In this document: positions 34,619 to 43,849 of the stretch, piece by piece
How positions within the stretch are numbered: position 1 is the first letter of the stretch
Layout: each line of letters starts with the position of its first letter
Source: Cryobacterium soli
GTDB taxonomy: Bacteria; Actinomycetota; Actinomycetes; Actinomycetales; Microbacteriaceae
DNA length: 64,000 bases
NCBI RefSeq assembly: GCF_003611035.1
Contig: NZ_CP030033.1
Coordinates: 2,232,001 to 2,296,000, forward strand
Direction of reading: 5' to 3'
Program-made: the position numbers and the translations under genes
Notes under the pieces: model-generated
What the model was told of the DNA's origin: nothing
The model's input: only the letters and a program-made list of their open reading frames with translations
The model's database searches: none

Positions 34619-36382
34619 ATGGCACGCACTGCTCGGCGCCAAGGGGTGGGGTACCACCCAGGACTCTTCACGTCGGCCGGCTCGGGCGGGGCCCTGCTCG
34701 GCCTGGCCCAGGTGGGCTTCGGCCTGCCACTGTTCCTCTATGCCGGTTACACCTCGCTTGCCAGAGGCACCCCCGATGCCGTGCTTCTCGGCGTCGGAGT
34801 TGCCCTCCTGTGCACCGGCATCCTCACCGCTGTGTTTCGCAGCCGAATGCGGGTGCCTCTGCGCCATGTCGTGCTCTGCTGGATGGGAGCGGCAGGGCTG
34901 CTCTGTCAGGTCGCCACGGGCGGCCAGCCCGTTTCCTTCACCTTCGCCTGGACCCCGAGCCTGCTGGCCCTGATCGCCTTCGCGGTGCTCCCCGCCGCCC
35001 AGTCGCTGGTCTACCCCACCGTCTTCATTCCGCTCGCCCTGGTGACCCTGGCCGTGAGCCCGGGAACCGCGCCGGCCGACGTTGCCATGGCGGCGCTGCT
35101 CATGCTGGCCACTGGTCTGGGGCTCACCTGGTTCGCCCGCAGTGCCCTGCTGGCGGAGACCGACGCTCTTACCGGCATCCCCAACTTCGCCGGCTTCGAG
35201 CAAGTGCTCTCGGGTGTCATGCGCGACGCCGGACCGAATGAGTCTCTCGCCCTGGTGCGCCTGGACATCAACGAGTTCGCGCTGGTGAACCGGAGGGAAG
35301 GCCAGGAGGCCGGCGACGCCGCCATGGTGACGTTCGTGGGCGGCGTCTCGGCGGCGCTTCCTGCCTCGGCGACCCTGGCCCGGATGGAGGGTGATGCCTT
35401 CGCTATCCTGCTGCCGAACTTCACCGCAGCACAGGCGCTCGATCTGCTGGGGCGGGTGCAAGGCCAGGTCGCCGGCTTCTCGGCCGGGATCGCGGTGCGG
35501 GAGGGACACGAATCGGAGAGCGAGTTCTTCGGCCGGGCCGGCAAAGCGCTGTTCGAGGCCCAGCGGGTGGGCCGGGGCAAGATCGTCAGCCACGGCGGGT
35601 ACTACGCGTCCCCGGCGGCCGTGCGGGACGGCCTGGCGAACGGCGAATTCTCGCTGTGGTTCCAGCCCGTCATCGATTTGGCCAGCGGAGTCGCCGCCGG
35701 CGCGGAAGCACTCGTCCGCTGGCAGCATCCGACCAGGGGGCCGGTCTCACCGTCCGAGTTCATTCCCCTCTGCGAAGCCAGCGGCTCGATCCAGGTGCTC
35801 GGCCGGTGGATCGTGCGGGAGTCCATCATCGCCGCCGAGCACTGGCGCAACCTGGGCGGCCCCGCGGGCCGGCCCCTGAGCGTGTCGATCAACGCATCGG
35901 CCCGCGAGCTGGCCTTCAGCGGCTACGGCGCCTACGTTCTCGCCGAGTGCGCCGCCGCGGGCTTCCCGCCCGAGCTGGTACGCATCGAGGTGACCGAGAC
36001 CGAATTCGGCACGGATGCGGGAGCCGTGCGGGACAATATCCGCCTGCTGCGCAGTGCCGGCGTGCTCATCTCGATGGACGACTTCGGAACCGGGCATTCC
36101 AGCCTGTCCCGGCTCACTGAGATCGACCTCGACGTGATCAAGATCGACCGGTCGTTCGTGGATGTGATCGACGTCGAGACCGAGTCGCCCGTCGCCGACC
36201 TGGCAATCAAACTGGCCGCAGCGCTCGGCCTCGATGTGATCGCCGAGGGAGTGGAGACCGAGACGCAGGCGCGCTGGCTGCGCGACCGCGGGTGCACCTT
36301 CGCGCAGGGCTACCTGTACTCCCGACCGTTGGCAGCCGCCGACTTCGTGGCCAGGTTCGTCGACGCCCGCTCGCCCGCCTAA
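34619..36382 (+). CDS. Membrane GGDEF-EAL protein with degenerate GGDEF
   Basis: 587 residues from ATG 34619 (AGGGGG upstream; the frame opens at 34577). Six or so N-terminal helices (to about residue 180) are followed by a GGDEF domain with the active-site motif degenerated to EGDAF, and an EAL domain with EALVRW, NASARELAF, EVTETEF, DDFGTGHSS and EGVET. The EAL glutamate and metal residues look intact. This predicts a c-di-GMP phosphodiesterase with a regulatory, probably GTP-binding, GGDEF half. Stop overlaps the next gene by 4 bp. Confidence 0.9.
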   Translation: MARTARRQGVGYHPGLFTSAGSGGALLGLAQVGFGLPLFLYAGYTSLARGTPDAVLLGVGVALLCTGILTAVFRSRMRVPLRHVVLCWMGAAGLLCQVATGGQPVSFTFAWTPSLLALIAFAVLPAAQSLVYPTVFIPLALVTLAVSPGTAPADVAMAALLMLATGLGLTWFARSALLAETDALTGIPNFAGFEQVLSGVMRDAGPNESLALVRLDINEFALVNRREGQEAGDAAMVTFVGGVSAALPASATLARMEGDAFAILLPNFTAAQALDLLGRVQGQVAGFSAGIAVREGHESESEFFGRAGKALFEAQRVGRGKIVSHGGYYASPAAVRDGLANGEFSLWFQPVIDLASGVAAGAEALVRWQHPTRGPVSPSEFIPLCEASGSIQVLGRWIVRESIIAAEHWRNLGGPAGRPLSVSINASARELAFSGYGAYVLAECAAAGFPPELVRIEVTETEFGTDAGAVRDNIRLLRSAGVLISMDDFGTGHSSLSRLTEIDLDVIKIDRSFVDVIDVETESPVADLAIKLAAALGLDVIAEGVETETQARWLRDRGCTFAQGYLYSRPLAAADFVARFVDARSPA

Positions 36383-36894
36383 CCGGCCTGATCCGGCGTG
36401 ACCGCAACGAGGGTCACATCGAGCAACTGCCCCTCGGAAGCGAGCGCCGTGAGATATGTGTGGGCCGGTTGACGGCGCCGGTCGGTGGGCGAGCCGGGAT
36501 TGAGCAGCCGCATACCCGCGGGCGACACGGTATCCCAGGGAATGTGGCTGTGCCCGAAAACGAGCACATCAGTGTCGGGGAAGGCGGCGTCCATCCGAGC
36601 ATGGCGGGAGGGGGCGTCGCCCGTCTCGTGCACCATGGCGAAGCGGATGCCCTCGATAGTCTCCCGCATCACCTCCGGCAGCACGCGGCGCAGGGCGTCG
36701 CCGTCGTTGTTGCCGTAGACGCCGCGGAGGTCTCGGGCCCGCTGGGACAACTCGTCGAACAGGCTCAGGTCGACCCAGTCGCCGGCGTGCAACACCAGGT
36801 CGGCGTCGTCGACGGCGCGCCACACCTGGTCAGGCAGGCGCCGGGCGCGCTGGGGGACATGGGTGTCGGAGATCAGCAGCAGTCGGGTGGCCAT
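36379..36894 (-). CDS. YfcE/MJ0936-like metallophosphoesterase
   Basis: 171 residues. Metal motifs are LISDTHVP (D-x-H), HAGDWVD (GD), VYGNNDGD (GNND), and VFGHSHIPWD (GHSH). It is a Mn/Fe-dependent phosphodiesterase or phosphatase; substrate unassigned. Convergent with and overlapping by 4 bp the GGDEF-EAL gene. Confidence 0.9.
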   Translation of the reverse strand: MATRLLLISDTHVPQRARRLPDQVWRAVDDADLVLHAGDWVDLSLFDELSQRARDLRGVYGNNDGDALRRVLPEVMRETIEGIRFAMVHETGDAPSRHARMDAAFPDTDVLVFGHSHIPWDTVSPAGMRLLNPGSPTDRRRQPAHTYLTALASEGQLLDVTLVAVTPDQAG

Positions 36895-36935
36895 GCCCCA
36901 TTCTGGCCCGGCTACCGGGGTGTGCGCACCGGGGC

Positions 36936-36941
36936 TAGGTT
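36936..36941 (+). promoter_or_regulatory. -10 element of a leaderless promoter for the DUF389 gene
   Basis: TAGGTT 6 nt before GTG 36948. Confidence 0.5.
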
Positions 36942-36947
36942 CGCAGC

Positions 36948-37937
36948 GTGAGCGACAGATTCAATACCACCGCCGATATGCAGGAGGCCGTCTTCTTCGA
37001 CGGCCCCGCCGCCGGGGCGCGTTATTCGCGGTTCTGGATGCTGCTGGTGCTCGCCTCGATCATCGCCTCGGCCGGCATCGTCGGGGATTCCACCGCCACG
37101 GTCATCGGCGCCATGATCGTGGCGCCCCTGATGACGCCGATCCTGGGCACGATGCTGGCCACGGTGTTGGGTGACCGGGTCAACCTCGCCCGGGCACTGC
37201 TTCTCGTGCTGGCCGGCGCCGCAGCCGCGACGGCCATCGGTTTCGCCGTGGGTCTGCTCGTGCAGACGCCGGTGCTTGCCGCCAGCAACGCCCAGGTCTC
37301 CGGCCGGGTGAGCCCACGACTGATCGACCTGCTCGCCGCCCTCGGCACGGGGGTGGTGGGCTCGGTGGCACTCGTCCGACGGGACATCGCCGATACCCTC
37401 CCGGGGGTGGCCATCGCCATCTCGCTCGTGCCGCCCCTGTCCGTCGCCGGCTTGGTGCTCGAATCCGGGTCGGTGCCGCAGTTCCTGGGCGCCCTGCTGC
37501 TCTTCGCCACCAATGTGGTCGCCATCCTCGGTACCGGCATCGTGGTGATGTCGGTCTACGGGGTGAGCCGGCTGACCCGCCGGAGGGTGCCGGGCGATCA
37601 GAGCGCCCCGAACCTCCTCGGCCCCGTGACTCTGCTCGCCGGTATGTTGCTGCTCATCGGCATTCCGCTCACCCTCACCAGCGTGGATGTCACCCTGCGC
37701 AGCAACACCGAAGGCACCGTGCAGTCGGTCGGCCAGGAATGGGCACGCGGCGTGGGGTGGACCGTCACCGGCGTCTCGACCCACGGCGCCGAGGTGATCC
37801 TGCACGTGCAGGGAACACCGCCGATTCCCGCCACAACCGGCCTGGAGACGGCACTGGAGGCTGCTGGCATCGACCCCGGCCTTGTCACCGTGGATCTCTC
37901 CCCGGCCACCCTGGTTCCGCTCACGAAGGCGCCGTGA
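36948..37937 (+). CDS. DUF389 family membrane protein
   Basis: 329 residues. DUF389 core with helices: ASAGIVGDSTATVIGAMIVAPLMTPILG (split here by the usual polar residues), NLARALLLV and DTLPGVAIAISLVPPLSVAGLVL. About six membrane helices are followed by a periplasmic-type C-terminal domain (235-329). Function of the family is unknown. The start is GTG with no ribosome binding site. Confidence 0.87.
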   Translation: MSDRFNTTADMQEAVFFDGPAAGARYSRFWMLLVLASIIASAGIVGDSTATVIGAMIVAPLMTPILGTMLATVLGDRVNLARALLLVLAGAAAATAIGFAVGLLVQTPVLAASNAQVSGRVSPRLIDLLAALGTGVVGSVALVRRDIADTLPGVAIAISLVPPLSVAGLVLESGSVPQFLGALLLFATNVVAILGTGIVVMSVYGVSRLTRRRVPGDQSAPNLLGPVTLLAGMLLLIGIPLTLTSVDVTLRSNTEGTVQSVGQEWARGVGWTVTGVSTHGAEVILHVQGTPPIPATTGLETALEAAGIDPGLVTVDLSPATLVPLTKAP

Positions 37938-37967
37938 GAAGACGCCGTGAGCGGACGCCGCCGTCGG

Positions 37968-38273
37968 CTACCGGCGCGCGGGACCGGCCGCTGTGCCGGG
38001 AAGGGTGCCCAGCGTCGTGACGACGAGGTCGGTCAGTTCGGCCACGCGCAGGGAATCACGGCGCAGCTCATCCACCGCGAGCGGCACGCCCTCCAGGTCG
38101 GCCAACCGGCTCTCCACGGCCTCCATCCGCGTCTGCAGGTCGTCGACCCTCTGCACGACACCAGGCAGGCGTTCGTCCAGCCTCCGAAGGTCACCGGCGT
38201 ACTCCAGGGTGCGCATGGTCTCGGGGGCCAGCTTGCGCACCACCCTCCCGACAAGCGACTTCACTGCGCTCAC
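37968..38273 (-). CDS. Small coiled-coil protein coupled to the LicD fusion
   Basis: 101 residues from GTG 38273. Heptad pattern: LAPETMRTLEYAGDLRRLDE, LQTRMEAVESRLADLEGV and VDELRRDSLRVAELTDLV. No enzymatic motif. The GTG overlaps the stop of the upstream LicD/methyltransferase gene (GTGA, 38270-38273) with a GGAAAGGAACA site just before it, so it is made with that enzyme and may bind it. It can be mistaken for the tail of a longer frame. Confidence 0.75.
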   Translation of the reverse strand: MSAVKSLVGRVVRKLAPETMRTLEYAGDLRRLDERLPGVVQRVDDLQTRMEAVESRLADLEGVPLAVDELRRDSLRVAELTDLVVTTLGTLPGTAAGPARR

Positions 38274-39796
38274 TGCACTGTTCCTTTCCGTGCTACGCCG
38301 ACCGTGGCGATGCGTCTGTCGGTGTGGGTGTCGACCTCGATGAAGCGGATCTCCAAGGCGGGGGCGGATGCCAACAGTTGCCGGAACTGGCTCACCGTGA
38401 GGTGCCAGGTCGTGGGGTCGTCCACGCTCAGGCCCGGGGCGGGCACCGTGGCGAAGCTGGCGACCCACTCGCCGCCGCGGCGCAGCAGGAGCTCCACGAG
38501 GGTGGGAAGCGTTCGGCGCGCCTCGATGGTGAGGGCCTGCACGATGTTGGCGGAGTAGACATGGGCCGGGCCGGGCACACCCAACTCGGCGACGGCCAGA
38601 GCGAGGGTCTGCCGGTGGTCGCCCAGGTCGAGGCGGCGAAGCTCCACCGCGGGGTGGTCTGCCCCCAGCCGGTTGCGGAGAGCCGCCTCGGCAGACGCCG
38701 AGAAGTCCACGCCGACGACTCGGTGACCCCGTCCGGCCAGACGCATCAGGTCGTCGCCGCCGCCGTAGGCCAACTCGTAGATCGTCGCCCCGGCTGGCAC
38801 CCGGTCGAGGAAGCTCCCGACGGCGACGGCCGCCTCGCCGTGCACGCCCGCGCGCGCCGCGTTGAATTCCTCCCAGAAGTGCAGGTGCTGGTTCGTCGTG
38901 CCGAACCAGTTCCCGTACCGCCTGGCGGCCTCGGGCGGTGTGATGAAACGGTGACCGGCATCCGGGATGCGCCAGGTGGGCCCATAGTTCGCCTCGAGCC
39001 AGCGTTCTGGCGGGTTCGGCGCCGCGAACGACCAGCCCTCGATGGTGATCTCGGTGAGGTTCTCGAAGGTGTCCCGAGGTATCGGTGCGCGCACGTGGAA
39101 CGGCTGCATGAACATCTCGTCGCGGTAGAAGCCGCCGAAGATGTCGACGTGGAAGGCCGCACCGGCCTGCTCCGGGAAGAGCACCTGGAGTTGGGTGGCG
39201 CCGTACCGGATGACGGTGTGGCCGGCCGCCTCGAGGAAACGCTGCAGCGCGTAGCTCTCCAGGGCCACGTCCGCCGGGTGCTCGTGGGCGCTGACGTAGC
39301 CGACGTCGGCATCGTCGTCGTGCGGCAGCAGCGCGCCGGAGCGCACAGGGCCGAGCAGGGTGCCGCCCATGATCCACGGGGTCAGGCCGAAGCTGGTGAG
39401 GGCGGCGAACACCTCACTGGTGCGCCGCAGCAGGTCGGCGATGATCTCGTCGGCGGCGTCGGCGAAGGTCATCGAGTGGTGCCCCCACTTGTTCAGCACA
39501 ACGGGGGCGCCGGCGGCGTCGGTGAACCGCAGACCGCCATCGGGGTCGACCACGGACCGCACCGGCGTGCGCGCGAGCTCCGCACCGGTGTCGACGGCGT
39601 GCACCACGACATCTCCGGATCCGCGCAGCGTGAGGCCGAAGGCGGGCGGCAGCCGGTACCGGATCACGCCGTTCGCGGCGGACTCGGCCAGCTCGGCGGC
39701 GAGAGTGAGCACCCGACGACCCGACACTCGCACCTCGACGGCGCGCGCGGAATCGCCCCCGAGTTCGAGGGCAAGTTCGGTCAGATCGAGTTTCAT
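38270..39796 (-). CDS. LicD-family domain fused to SAM-dependent methyltransferase
   Basis: 508 residues. The N-terminal ~110 residues are beta-rich. The LicD nucleotidyltransferase-like motif lies at 143-166: GGTLLGPVRSGALLPHDDDAD, split as GGTLLGPVR and HDDDADVGY. The C-terminal Rossmann methyltransferase has the loop YELAYGGGDD (340-349) and the acid in VGVDFS (near 364). LicD proteins transfer phosphocholine-like groups to cell-surface polymers; the methyltransferase could modify the same glycan or head group. Domain order and lack of an adjacent pathway make the target an inference. Confidence 0.82.
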   Translation of the reverse strand: MKLDLTELALELGGDSARAVEVRVSGRRVLTLAAELAESAANGVIRYRLPPAFGLTLRGSGDVVVHAVDTGAELARTPVRSVVDPDGGLRFTDAAGAPVVLNKWGHHSMTFADAADEIIADLLRRTSEVFAALTSFGLTPWIMGGTLLGPVRSGALLPHDDDADVGYVSAHEHPADVALESYALQRFLEAAGHTVIRYGATQLQVLFPEQAGAAFHVDIFGGFYRDEMFMQPFHVRAPIPRDTFENLTEITIEGWSFAAPNPPERWLEANYGPTWRIPDAGHRFITPPEAARRYGNWFGTTNQHLHFWEEFNAARAGVHGEAAVAVGSFLDRVPAGATIYELAYGGGDDLMRLAGRGHRVVGVDFSASAEAALRNRLGADHPAVELRRLDLGDHRQTLALAVAELGVPGPAHVYSANIVQALTIEARRTLPTLVELLLRRGGEWVASFATVPAPGLSVDDPTTWHLTVSQFRQLLASAPALEIRFIEVDTHTDRRIATVGVARKGTVQ

Positions 39797-39947
39797 CTCA
39801 GTGCGGCCGTCTGCAGCTCAGCCGGTGAAATGTTCATCGGATGTTCAAGTACCGTCCTCCTGCGCCCCAGCATACTGTCTGAGACTTCTCACAGACAAGC
39901 GCAGTCACGGGCGCTTCTTCGGGACCGCGACGGCCCGGGGAAACAAA

Positions 39948-39980
39948 AAACCCGCTGGATCTCGACGATCCAGCGGGTTT
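39948..39980. terminator. Terminator hairpin next to tRNA-Ser(GCT)
   Basis: 14-bp perfect arms AAACCCGCTGGATC / GATCCAGCGGGTTT, loop TCGAC, with A-tract and T-tract on either side. It terminates the tRNA gene on the minus strand. Confidence 0.8.
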
Positions 39981-39990
39981 TCACAAAGTG

Positions 39991-40081
39991 CGGAGACGGA
40001 GGGATTTGAACCCTCGGTGCCCCGTGAAGGGCACTCCACCTTAGCAGGGTGGTGCACTAAGCCGGACTATGCGACGTCTCC
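39991..40081 (-). tRNA. tRNA-Ser(GCT)
   Basis: 91 nt with a long variable arm (GTGCCCTTCACGGGGCAC). Acceptor stem is GGAGACG/CGTCTCC, anticodon loop CTGCTAA (GCT), T arm GAGGGTTCAAATCCCTC. The CCA is not encoded. It decodes AGC/AGT. Confidence 0.96.
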
Positions 40082-40177
40082 TGAGCGCCTGCTGTCGCAA
40101 ACGCACATGCACCATACTAACGGCACCGCGGCATCCGATTGAACATGGGTTCAGCGGATGCCGCGCTGCCGCAGCGG

Positions 40178-41461
40178 TTACTGGTCTTCGACGGGACGGC
40201 CGGACGAACAGGTCTGCTGCGAAGCGTCCTGCCCGTAGACGTTGCTGGGCAGCGCAGACGCGGTCGGTGCCGGGTCGGCCGCCGCAGGATCCTCTGTCAC
40301 CGGGGCCGCGGGGTCGACCGGCGCGGCGGGGTCAGTGGCGGCGGGGTCAGTGGCGGCGGGGTCGGCCACCGACAGGAAGTCGGCGTCGCCGGGTGCGAGT
40401 GTCGGCGAGACGTCCGCGTTGATGGCGGCGATGAGATCGGCGGCAGCCGTCTCGTCCGGCTCGACACCGCCGTCCACGTAGTTGACCGGATACTGCACGA
40501 AGACGACCTTGTCGAGCGGGATGTCCTTGAGTGCCATCGCGATGGACACCATGGTGTCCATGCTCTTCAGCGTGTTCGACAGTTCCATGTTGTCGACGGC
40601 GGCCTTGGCGATCGAGTAGAGCTTGATCGGGTCGCTGAGGGTGTCGGCGCTCTTGAGGGTGCGCACCAGGGCGGAGAGGAACACCTGCTGGTTGCTGATG
40701 CGGCCCAGGTCGCTGCCGTCGCCGACACCGTGCCGGGTGCGCAGGAACTGCAGGGCCTCGATGCCCTTGAGCTCGTGGACGCCGGCAGAGAGGTTGAGGT
40801 CGGTCTTGTCGTCGACGATGGGTTCGGCGATGCAGACGGGCACTCCCCCGACGGCCTCCGACATGGCGGCTACCCCGTTGAACTGGACCAGCGCGGCATA
40901 GGGGATGGACAGGCCGGTGAGCGCCTCGACGGTCTTGACCGTGCAGGCCAGGCCGCCGTAGTTGAGGGTGGTGTTGATCTTCTGGCTGCTCATGGCGCTG
41001 AAGGTGCCGCCCTCGGGATCCGGGCACTCCGGAATCGGCACGAAGGTATCGCGCGGGAAGCTGACCACCGTGGCGCTGCTGTGGTCTTCGGCGATGTGCA
41101 GCAACATGGTCACGTCGTTGAGCACGGAGGTTTCCTCTTCGGGATCCCCGAAGCCGTCTCCCTGGCCTGCTCGGCTGTCGCTGCCGACCAGGAGCAGGTT
41201 GGCGCCGCCGTCGATCGAGCTGATGGACGGAATCGGGCCGTCGGTCTCGTTGTCGAGCGTCACGCCGGGCTTGACGCCCGCGGCCACATTGAGGGTGGCG
41301 AGGGCGGCCACGGAGACACCGCTCACCATGACGACGGCGAGGGTGGCGGCGAGGATCTTGGCGACGTTGGCGAACGCGTTGGAGCGCTTGAGCCGTCCGT
41401 GCCGGGCGATCGTGCTGATCTGCTTCGATCGTCTGGAGCGGGGGCGCAACTGGTCGCTCAC
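40178..41461 (-). CDS. LytR-CpsA-Psr family cell-wall glycopolymer transferase
   Basis: 427 residues. A cytoplasmic Arg-rich start (RPRSRRSKQ) is followed by one membrane helix (about 35-57) and an extracellular LCP domain: LLLVGSDSRAG, VSFPRDTFVPIPE, SSQKINTTLNYGG, LRTRHGVGDGSDLGRISNQQ. These Arg/Asp residues bind polyprenyl phosphate. It attaches glycopolymers to peptidoglycan. The Pro/Ala-rich tail (about 365-427) is disordered. AAAGGAAA precedes the GTG start. Confidence 0.92.
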   Translation of the reverse strand: MSDQLRPRSRRSKQISTIARHGRLKRSNAFANVAKILAATLAVVMVSGVSVAALATLNVAAGVKPGVTLDNETDGPIPSISSIDGGANLLLVGSDSRAGQGDGFGDPEEETSVLNDVTMLLHIAEDHSSATVVSFPRDTFVPIPECPDPEGGTFSAMSSQKINTTLNYGGLACTVKTVEALTGLSIPYAALVQFNGVAAMSEAVGGVPVCIAEPIVDDKTDLNLSAGVHELKGIEALQFLRTRHGVGDGSDLGRISNQQVFLSALVRTLKSADTLSDPIKLYSIAKAAVDNMELSNTLKSMDTMVSIAMALKDIPLDKVVFVQYPVNYVDGGVEPDETAAADLIAAINADVSPTLAPGDADFLSVADPAATDPAATDPAAPVDPAAPVTEDPAAADPAPTASALPSNVYGQDASQQTCSSGRPVEDQ

Positions 41462-41502
41462 TCATTTCCTTTCGTCGTGCTGCAGGTACGGCCGCCTGGT
41501 GG

Positions 41503-41587
41503 CGGAGGGCGTGGGATTCGAACCCACGAGACATTTCTGCCCACCAGTTTTCAAGACTGGCTCCATCGGCCGCTCGGACAGCCCTCC
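41503..41587 (-). tRNA. tRNA-Ser(TGA)
   Basis: 85 nt with a long variable arm. Acceptor GGAGGGC/GCCCTCC, anticodon loop CTTGAAA (TGA), T arm GTGGGTTCGAATCCCAC. The CCA is not encoded. Confidence 0.96.
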
Positions 41588-41716
41588 AGATTCAGATGGT
41601 GGGCCGCGCCGTGACGGCAGGATCCAACATCGAACTGCGCCCGATCTTAGCCGATCACGGAATGTGCAGCCTGACACGCGAGTCTGGCAAGCGACTGCAC
41701 GAGCACGCTCTGCCGG

Positions 41717-42529
41717 TTAGAGGCTGCTCAGAACCACGGCCAGGCCGTCGTCCTGCACGCTCACGGTGAGTTCGCTGGCCGCCTCGAGAACGTCATCTGG
41801 GGACTGGCCCATGGCCACGCCACGGCCCTCTGAGCCGGCCCAGAGCAGCATGTCGATGTCGTTGCGTCCGTCGCCAACGGCCATCACCCGGCTGCGCGGG
41901 ATGCCGAGCTCGGCACGCACCCGCTCCATGGCGGTGGCCTTGTTCACGCCGTCCGGCGCGATGTCGAGCCAGGCGGTCCAGCCGATCGCGTAGCTGACCT
42001 GGTTCAACCCCATCTGTTCGACCACCTGGAGGAAGTCCTCCATGTCGTGGTCGGGCGAAACTACGACGACGCGGGTGGCGTCGTGCCGCAGCAGTTCCTC
42101 GAAGGGAACGTGCTCACTGTCCAGACCGATGGTGGAGTCGGGGAACGCCTCGGTGTACCGGTAGTAGCCGTGCTCGTCTTCCACGGCATAGCGGGCGTTG
42201 TTGAGGTGCGAGCGGATGGAGAGGAGCACGTCACTGGGGTTGAAGGTCTCGACCCATTCCCGGCGGTAGCCCATCGGGGCATCCGCGTCGCGGCGCAGGG
42301 TGATGGCGCCGTTGGAACAGACCACGAACTGAGGGGTGATCTCGAGGCGGTCCAGAACCGGCAGGGTGGACGCGGCGCTTCGCCCGGTGGCCAGCATGAT
42401 CTGGTGGCCGGCGGCGGCCACCCGGCGCACCTGCCGCACGACGGCCTCGCTGATGGTGCCGTCCTCGTGCAGCGTGGTGCCGTCGATGTCGAGGGCGACG
42501 AGCCAGGGCGCGTCGGCGGTGACGGTCAT
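41717..42529 (-). CDS. Cof-type HAD-IIB hydrolase
   Basis: 270 residues. Motif I is [14 protein letters not shown] (nucleophile Asp), motif [11 protein letters not shown], and the C-terminal motif [16 protein letters not shown]. The cap is of the IIB type. Likely a sugar-phosphate or nucleotide phosphatase. The ATG overlaps the serS stop by 4 bp (42526-42529), so it is translated with serS. Confidence 0.9.
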   Translation of the reverse strand: MTVTADAPWLVALDIDGTTLHEDGTISEAVVRQVRRVAAAGHQIMLATGRSAASTLPVLDRLEITPQFVVCSNGAITLRRDADAPMGYRREWVETFNPSDVLLSIRSHLNNARYAVEDEHGYYRYTEAFPDSTIGLDSEHVPFEELLRHDATRVVVVSPDHDMEDFLQVVEQMGLNQVSYAIGWTAWLDIAPDGVNKATAMERVRAELGIPRSRVMAVGDGRNDIDMLLWAGSEGRGVAMGQSPDDVLEAASELTVSVQDDGLAVVLSSL

Positions 42530-43791
42530 CGGATAGGCGTGAGGACTTCGAGCCCGCCGAGGTAGGGCCGCAGCGCCTCCGGCACGAGCACCGAACCATC
42601 GGCCTGCTGGTGGGTCTCCAGGATGGCGACGATCCAGCGGGTGGTGGCCAGGGTGCCGTTGAGGGTGGCGACCGGGGCGGTCTTGCCGGTCTCCGTGCGG
42701 TAGCGGATATCCAGGCGGCGGGCCTGATAAGTGGTGCAGTTGCTCGTGCTGGTGAGCTCGCGGTAGGCGTTCTGGGTGGGCACCCAGGCCTCGATGTCGT
42801 ACTTGCGGGCGGCGCTGGAGCCGAGGTCACCGGCGGCGACGTCGATCACCCGGTAGCTCAGGCCCAGGGCCTGCAGCATGTTCTCCTGCAGGGCCACCAG
42901 GCGCAGGTGTTCGGCCTCGGCGTTCTCCGGCAGCACATAGGTGAACATCTCGAGCTTGTTGAACTGGTGCACGCGGATGATGCCGCGGGTGTCCTTGCCG
43001 CCCGACCCGGCCTCGCGGCGGTAGCAGGTGGACCAGCCGGCGTAGCGCAGGGGCCCGTCGGTGAGGTCGAGGATCTCGTCGCTGTGGTACCCGGCCAGGG
43101 CCACCTCGCTGGTGCCGGTGAGGTAGAGGTCGTCGGCGGGCAGGTGGTAGATCTCGTCGGCGTGCTCACCGAGGAAGCCGGTGCCGTCCATGATCTCCGG
43201 GCGCACCAGGGTGGGCGTGATCATGGGGATGAAGTCGGCCGCGAGCGCGTGGTCGAGGGCCATGTTCATCAGGGCGATCTCGAGCCGGGCGCCGATACCA
43301 CGCAGGAAGTAGAAGCGGGCGCCGGAGACCTTGGCACCGCGACCCATGTCGATGGCGCCGAGCAGCTCACCGATCTCGAGGTGGTCGCGGGCCTCGAAGT
43401 CGAAGGTGGGGATCTCGCCGTGGGTGCGCAGGGTGGCGAAGTTGGCCTCGCCGCCGGCGGGCACGCCGTCGATGATCGGGTTGGCGATGGTGCGCATCAC
43501 GCTCGTGAAACGGGCCTCGGCCTCCGCGGCGACGGCACCGGCCTCCTTGACCTCGGCGGCGAGGCTCTGCGCCTGGGCGACGAGGGCCTTCTTCTCGGCG
43601 GGCGGGGCCTGGGCCACGGTCTTGCCGAAGGCGTTCTGCGAAGCCCGCAGGGCTTCGAAGCTCGTGATGGACGCCCGACGGTCGGCGTCGGCGGCGAGCG
43701 CCTCGTCGACGGCCGCGACGGAGTCACCCCGCGCCTCCTGCGATCGCTTGACGAGGTCGGGATTTTCGCGTAGCAGCACCGGATCAATCAC
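42526..43791 (-). CDS. serS: Seryl-tRNA synthetase
   Basis: 421 residues, standard length. The N-terminal coiled-coil (to about residue 100) is followed by the class II core with motif 2 ([15 protein letters not shown]) and motif 3 ([16 protein letters not shown]). It charges tRNA-Ser; two tRNA-Ser genes lie within 3.6 kb. It starts at GTG and appears leaderless (TAGACT 6 nt upstream). Confidence 0.97.
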   Translation of the reverse strand: MIDPVLLRENPDLVKRSQEARGDSVAAVDEALAADADRRASITSFEALRASQNAFGKTVAQAPPAEKKALVAQAQSLAAEVKEAGAVAAEAEARFTSVMRTIANPIIDGVPAGGEANFATLRTHGEIPTFDFEARDHLEIGELLGAIDMGRGAKVSGARFYFLRGIGARLEIALMNMALDHALAADFIPMITPTLVRPEIMDGTGFLGEHADEIYHLPADDLYLTGTSEVALAGYHSDEILDLTDGPLRYAGWSTCYRREAGSGGKDTRGIIRVHQFNKLEMFTYVLPENAEAEHLRLVALQENMLQALGLSYRVIDVAAGDLGSSAARKYDIEAWVPTQNAYRELTSTSNCTTYQARRLDIRYRTETGKTAPVATLNGTLATTRWIVAILETHQQADGSVLVPEALRPYLGGLEVLTPIR

Positions 43792-43797
43792 TCGGTC

Positions 43798-43803
43798 AGT
43801 CTA
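43798..43803 (-). promoter_or_regulatory. -10 element of a leaderless promoter for serS
   Basis: TAGACT on the minus strand, 6 nt before GTG 43791. Confidence 0.5.
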
Positions 43804-43837
43804 CAAGCGCCGCATGCTCCGCCCGGCGGTCTGTTGC

Positions 43838-43843
43838 TAGCCT
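43838..43843 (+). promoter_or_regulatory. -10 element of a leaderless promoter for the DAGK-like gene
   Basis: TAGCCT 6 nt before ATG 43850. Confidence 0.5.
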
Positions 43844-43849
43844 GAGCGA

